Positions 60,599 through 64,000 of a stretch of 64,000 nt of DNA are shown here, piece by piece. The DNA is from Bdellovibrio sp. (GTDB taxonomy: Bacteria > Bdellovibrionota > Bacteriovoracia > Bacteriovoracales > Bacteriovoracaceae), in NCBI GenBank assembly GCA_016187935.1, contig JACPIU010000017.1:90455-154454 (forward strand), in the 5' to 3' direction. Positions within the stretch are counted from its first letter, which is position 1. Each line of letters begins with the position of its first letter. Both the position numbers and the translations under genes were made by a program. Below the pieces are notes generated by a model. It did not search any database, was not told where the DNA came from, and saw nothing but the letters and a program-made list of their open reading frames with translations.

Positions 60599-61384
60599 AT
60601 GATATCGATTAAATCTACTCGAGAAGTTGAACTCATGCGGGAAACCTGCTCTTTAGCGGCTTCTGTTTTAGAGTATATTCGGCCCAAGGTTTTGAGTGGT
60701 GTCAGCACGCTTGAATTAAACGACTTATGCCACAAATATATCGTGGGCCACGGGGCCATACCTTCCCCACTTAACTATCATGGTTTTCCCAAGTCGATTT
60801 GTACTTCGGTTAATGAAGTCATCTGTCATGGCATTCCCAGCAATAAAGTGCATATCAAAGACGGTGATATTTTAAATATTGATATAACCACCTATTTCAA
60901 AGGCTTTCATGGTGATACCAACATGACCTTTTGCGTGGGGCAAGTGCGCTCTGAGGTACAACGTTTGGTCGATGTGACCTATTATTGTTTGCGCGAAGGG
61001 ATTAAGACTGTTAGACCCGGTGCACATGTCGGGGATATCGGGGCGAGAATTGAAGAAATTGCTCATAGTTATAACTATAGTGTTGTTCAGGAATATTGTG
61101 GTCATGGGATTGGCCGTCAATTCCACGAAGAGCCTCAAATTCTCCACTTTGGAAGGAAGGGAACCGGTCCGGAATTGCGAGCGGGGATGACTTTTACCAT
61201 AGAACCCATGATCAATATGGGGGCGCGTGATTGTAAAGTGCTTGCTGATAATTGGACGGTTGTTACACAAGACGGAAAATGGTCCGCACAGTTCGAACAT
61301 ACCATTCTGGTGACTGAAGATGGGGCCGAGATACTCACGTTAAGAAAGGATGAAGAACGTGACTTCACTTCTATCCCCAAATAA
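60599..61384 (+). CDS. map: Methionine aminopeptidase, type I
   Basis: 261 residues. It removes the initiator Met from nascent proteins. Metal ligands are in place: DGDILNIDITTY and GFHGDTNMTF (two Asp), CGHGIGRQFHEEP (His), MTFTIEPMI (Glu), AQFEHTILV (Glu). Length and motifs fit the bacterial type I enzyme. The NifU-derived gene follows three bases after the stop. Confidence 0.97.
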   Translation: MISIKSTREVELMRETCSLAASVLEYIRPKVLSGVSTLELNDLCHKYIVGHGAIPSPLNYHGFPKSICTSVNEVICHGIPSNKVHIKDGDILNIDITTYFKGFHGDTNMTFCVGQVRSEVQRLVDVTYYCLREGIKTVRPGAHVGDIGARIEEIAHSYNYSVVQEYCGHGIGRQFHEEPQILHFGRKGTGPELRAGMTFTIEPMINMGARDCKVLADNWTVVTQDGKWSAQFEHTILVTEDGAEILTLRKDEERDFTSIPK

Positions 61385-61386
61385 GC

Positions 61387-62133
61387 ATGACTGATCTCAA
61401 CTATTACAATGCTCAATCATGCGATGTGAATGGAATCAAAGTTCTTCTCGATATTTCTTTTGAACAAAAAATATTAAATGTTAAAGTGATCTCTTCTTTG
61501 GAAATTGATCAGCGTTTTAAAAATTTGTTAATGGGACGCGGCTTGGATGTCGCCATGAAACTCACTGGCGAGGAGCTTGGCCGGGAGAATTCATTTTTAG
61601 TTCTGGAGTTGGAGTTATTACAAGAAGCTGTCTTAAATTTTATTGGAGTGCCGCGGCCTGACGCCTTGGAAAAAGGTCATCCACCGCAAGAATTAGTCTG
61701 TCGATGTTTTGGTGTTTATCAGAGTGACATCAACTCTTTTATAAAAGGAAATGAGATATCTGACCTCAATCTGGTTCATCTTACAGAAGAATTAAATGCC
61801 GGTGCGGCCTGCGGAAGTTGTCTTAAAGAATTAAAATTCTATCTCGAAGAGGGCAAGCAACGATATCTGCCTTTTCCCGCTAAATCTCCTGTGGACGCGG
61901 CCGGTAGGCGCCTGCGAATAAAGGGTTTAACACCTAAAGAGATGGCAGAACTCTTGAGTAAGTACTTGTCGGAAAAGAACATTGAAGTTATGTCGATTCG
62001 CCCTCCTTTTGTTCTTATCCGTAGCAAGGGGACCACACTTTCCTCCATACAGCTCAGAGAACTGGCGGACTGGATAGAGGAGAAGTTATCTGTGCGTTTG
62101 GAATTTCGTGTAGCTGCTGACAACCAGACTTAG
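61387..62133 (+). CDS. NifU-derived protein with central BFD-type [2Fe-2S] domain
   Basis: 248 residues. The middle holds a BFD-like Fer2 domain: Cys105 and Cys107 (LVCRCFGV) and Cys142 and Cys145 (AACGSCLKEL), a C-x-C...C-x-x-C pattern as in the middle of NifU. The first 95 residues look like a NifU_N fold remnant but lack its usual scaffold Cys; the C-terminus (TPKEMAELLSKYLSEKNIEV...) lacks the CxxC of Nfu. It may carry or transfer a [2Fe-2S] cluster, or be a regulator. Translationally close to map. Confidence 0.75.
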   Translation: MTDLNYYNAQSCDVNGIKVLLDISFEQKILNVKVISSLEIDQRFKNLLMGRGLDVAMKLTGEELGRENSFLVLELELLQEAVLNFIGVPRPDALEKGHPPQELVCRCFGVYQSDINSFIKGNEISDLNLVHLTEELNAGAACGSCLKELKFYLEEGKQRYLPFPAKSPVDAAGRRLRIKGLTPKEMAELLSKYLSEKNIEVMSIRPPFVLIRSKGTTLSSIQLRELADWIEEKLSVRLEFRVAADNQT

Positions 62134-62774
62134 CGTTTGGATTTTTTTTCGGCCTTCTTCTTACTGTTCATGAGATAATCCTCACAACGTTTTTGGAGAG
62201 CTTTAAAGTTTTTTAATTTCTCAAAGACTGCTTCTATCTTATCATTTTGTCCCACCAGTTCCTGGGCATCAATTTCCTCTTCAAGATATTTAATCCGTTC
62301 ATACAAATATTTGAGTTCCGGAATTTCGCGTTCAAGACAGTGAGGGTCTTTAGTCAGACCTTGGAGACTGGCAATGTAATTGGCAAAGATGAGGTGCCCG
62401 CGGTCTTTCAGCTCATTTAAGATGACATGTTGATTTAATTTTGTTCGTGCTGGGACGAGTTTTTCATCCAGAATAAAAATATTGTAATTGTTGGCCAGAA
62501 GCTTTCGCAACAGTGCTACGGAAGGGGGAAAATCTTTGTGTTGGCATATTTCCTCGTAGAAACCGTCTTTAAGGATAAGTTCATTATTTCCGGCAAAGAG
62601 GACAATCAGTTCTTGATTGAGCTGATAGATTGGGCCGTCGAGCTTCTTTTTGTGTAAGGCCAGTTCTTCTTGTCCCAGGCAGCGAATGAGATCGGAAACA
62701 CGCTCAGCTGCAATAACTTTTGGGCAGAACATGAGAGACTGGGCGATAAAAAGAAGCAGGGGCCAAAAATACAT
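62130..62774 (-). CDS. Secreted protein of unknown function
   Basis: 214 residues from ATG 62774 with GAGG seven bases upstream; the signal peptide ends PKVIA|A. It is helical and charged, with Cys in IRCLGQEEL, EEICQHKDF, DPHCLEREI and KRCEDYL that could form two disulfides, and a Lys-rich C-terminus (KKKAEKKSKR). Overlaps the NifU-derived gene by four bases tail to tail. Family not recognised. Confidence 0.65.
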   Translation of the reverse strand: MYFWPLLLFIAQSLMFCPKVIAAERVSDLIRCLGQEELALHKKKLDGPIYQLNQELIVLFAGNNELILKDGFYEEICQHKDFPPSVALLRKLLANNYNIFILDEKLVPARTKLNQHVILNELKDRGHLIFANYIASLQGLTKDPHCLEREIPELKYLYERIKYLEEEIDAQELVGQNDKIEAVFEKLKNFKALQKRCEDYLMNSKKKAEKKSKR

Positions 62775-62900
62775 ACAATTACCTCGGTGCATCATCGGGT
62801 TGTTCCTGATATGTTTATTTTAATCCCAATTCCGAAAAGTTATAGTAAATCCGTCTTTATTTTTCGAATTCAGGTCTAAAGGTCCGGTTAGGAGCAAGTT

Positions 62901-63653
62901 TTGAATCAGATAAGTCTAATTGAGCATTTCGAATTCTTACGAAGGACCTTTATCCGAGTGCTAATTATCGTTAGTTTTGCTTTTATTGTGACTTATGCCT
63001 TAAGTGATCAAATGGCCGAAATCATTCTGGCACCCCTACGGACTGCGCTCAAAGCTCATATAACTCTTTTTGGGGGAGGGGGGAAAATTGTCTATGTGGG
63101 ATTATTTGATAAGGTCTTGGCCCAATTGCATCTGAGTTTATGGTGTGGGGTGATTCTCTCAAGTCCATTGTGGTTTTATGAAATTTGGCGTTCCGCTAAG
63201 GCGCTGTTAAACCATCAAGAAATTAAAATGGTGAGACCGTTTTTGTTCTTTGGGCTTCTATTATTTTGGGTGGGAGTGTGTTTTGCCTATCTCGTCGTCT
63301 TTCCCTTCGGTTTTAAAATTTTACTTGAATTTGGTGTCTCCGATATTACTGCCAAAATATCACTGAGGGATTACCTTTCTCTAGCAGTTAAAGTAATGCT
63401 CTTTTTCGGCTTGGCCTTTCAAATGCCAAATATCATCGTCATTTTAAATATAATCGGTGTTGCCACTAAGGAGCGCTTGCAGCTTTCCCGGCGTTATGTC
63501 TATGTCGCCCTCTCTATTCTGGCGGCAATCTTTTCGCCTCCTGATGTCTTTAGTATGATGGTTGTCTGGATACCCTTAGTCTTTCTCTTTGAAGTTGGTG
63601 TTTGGACTGTGATTTTCTTGGTGCATCCGAATTTGGAAAGGAGGTTAAAGTGA
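62901..63653 (+). CDS. tatC: Sec-independent protein translocase subunit TatC
   Basis: 250 residues from TTG 62901 (TTAGGAG upstream). Six hydrophobic helices. The N-terminal LIEHFEFLRRTFIR matches the conserved signal-peptide binding Glu/Arg region, and SPLWFYEIWRSAKALLNHQEIK the cytoplasmic loop motif. FAYLVVFPFGFKILLEF and FGLAFQMP are typical. TatC receives twin-arginine signal peptides of folded proteins. No tatA or tatB lies next to it. Its stop overlaps the GTG of hldD. Confidence 0.94.
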   Translation: MNQISLIEHFEFLRRTFIRVLIIVSFAFIVTYALSDQMAEIILAPLRTALKAHITLFGGGGKIVYVGLFDKVLAQLHLSLWCGVILSSPLWFYEIWRSAKALLNHQEIKMVRPFLFFGLLLFWVGVCFAYLVVFPFGFKILLEFGVSDITAKISLRDYLSLAVKVMLFFGLAFQMPNIIVILNIIGVATKERLQLSRRYVYVALSILAAIFSPPDVFSMMVVWIPLVFLFEVGVWTVIFLVHPNLERRLK

Positions 63654-64000
63654 TCCTCGTTACTGGTGGTGCAGGATTTATTGGTAGCGTTTTGGTGCGG
63701 GAGTTGAACCGACGCGGGCATAAAGATTTGATTGTTGTCGACCGCATGGGTAAGTCGGACAAATGGAAAAATTTAAGACATGCTGTTTTTGATGATTTTA
63801 TCCATGCCGATGATCTTTTTGATCGAGATCGTGATGACCTCTTCTCGCAGCTCACCGCCATTTACCATATGGGTGCCTGTTCCAGCACGACAGAAAGCGA
63901 TGTTGATTTTTTAATGGGCAACAATTATGCCTTTTCGAAGAATATTTTTAACATGGCGACTCAGTATGATATCCCCTTGGTGTATGCATCTTCTGCAGCG
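63650..64000 (+). CDS. hldD: ADP-L-glycero-D-manno-heptose-6-epimerase, 5' part
   Basis: 117 codons to the window edge, starting at GTG 63650 (GAGG upstream, four-base overlap with tatC). The Rossmann motif is VTGGAGFIGSVLV; LNRRGHKDLIVVD, HMGACSSTTESD and IPLVYASSAA match HldD (RfaD). It epimerises ADP-heptose for the lipopolysaccharide inner core, consistent with a Gram-negative LPS-bearing cell. The catalytic Tyr lies beyond the window. Confidence 0.9.
   Translation, partial: MILVTGGAGFIGSVLVRELNRRGHKDLIVVDRMGKSDKWKNLRHAVFDDFIHADDLFDRDRDDLFSQLTAIYHMGACSSTTESDVDFLMGNNYAFSKNIFNMATQYDIPLVYASSAA

Noticed and set aside
1..64000. CRISPR array, prophage or insertion sequence
   Set aside because: No regularly spaced direct repeats, no phage structural genes and no transposase or integrase were seen.

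Overview
This window is chromosomal DNA of moderate GC content. The gene set is typical of a Gram-negative bacterium: many lipoproteins with lipoboxes, outer-membrane barrels, membrane-bound lytic transglycosylases, TatC, HldD, RapA, Fe-superoxide dismutase, L/F-transferase (Aat) and an oxygen-independent HemN. The abundance of secreted and lipid-anchored enzymes (astacin-like protease, L,D-transpeptidase-like protein, permuted papain-like hydrolase, several alpha/beta hydrolases) together with PilZ and HD-GYP-like c-di-GMP proteins suggests Bdellovibrionota, perhaps Bacteriovoracales. That assignment is an inference from gene content only; there is no rRNA or other marker here.

Layout. 1-4.9 kb: the 3' part of a gene with a possible CheA/CheW-like C-terminus, a membrane PilZ protein, an exported alpha/beta hydrolase and a Cys-rich lipoprotein. 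4.9-23 kb: a long, almost wholly rightward envelope region. It holds two adjacent paralogous multi-pass membrane proteins (816 and 874 aa), sodB, two LPP20-like lipoproteins, an LpoB-like lipoprotein, a COG3014-like lipoprotein, a third large membrane protein (about 935 aa) with the same C-terminal signature, a predicted outer-membrane barrel, an MMPL/RND transporter and a lytic transglycosylase. 23-35 kb: mixed short units, mostly leftward after 27.6 kb (glutamine amidotransferase, ogt, M48 protease, HAD phosphatase, astacin-like protease, large Cys-rich lipoprotein, hemN). 35-46.7 kb: MltD with two LysM domains, membrane proteins, a long coiled-coil protein with a small barrel protein, then a ParA-like ATPase, two small proteins and RapA, and a degenerate HD-GYP protein. 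46.9-50.2 kb: a folding and cell-wall cluster (DsbA-like, lipoprotein cyclophilin, SlyD, L,D-transpeptidase-like). 50.2-51.5 kb: a broken srkA-like kinase gene, inverted repeats and tRNA-Leu(UAA). 51.5-55.8 kb: a lipoprotein followed by homologues of NuoB, NuoCD and NuoI, the complex I Q-module only. 55.8-60.4 kb: a tight leftward operon (YiiX-like hydrolase, 2-hydroxyacid dehydrogenase, ureohydrolase, aat). 60.6-64 kb: map, a NifU-derived [2Fe-2S] protein, a secreted protein, tatC and the start of hldD.

The two strongest candidates for undescribed biology are the orphan Q-module operon, whose NuoD half appears to have lost both quinone-contacting residues, and the envelope locus built from three signature-sharing membrane proteins and a lipoprotein set. 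Also notable are a 29-bp exact inverted repeat with one copy at the break in srkA, a 56-bp perfect palindrome between two lipoprotein genes, and a visible excess of the tetranucleotide GGCC in both coding and noncoding DNA.
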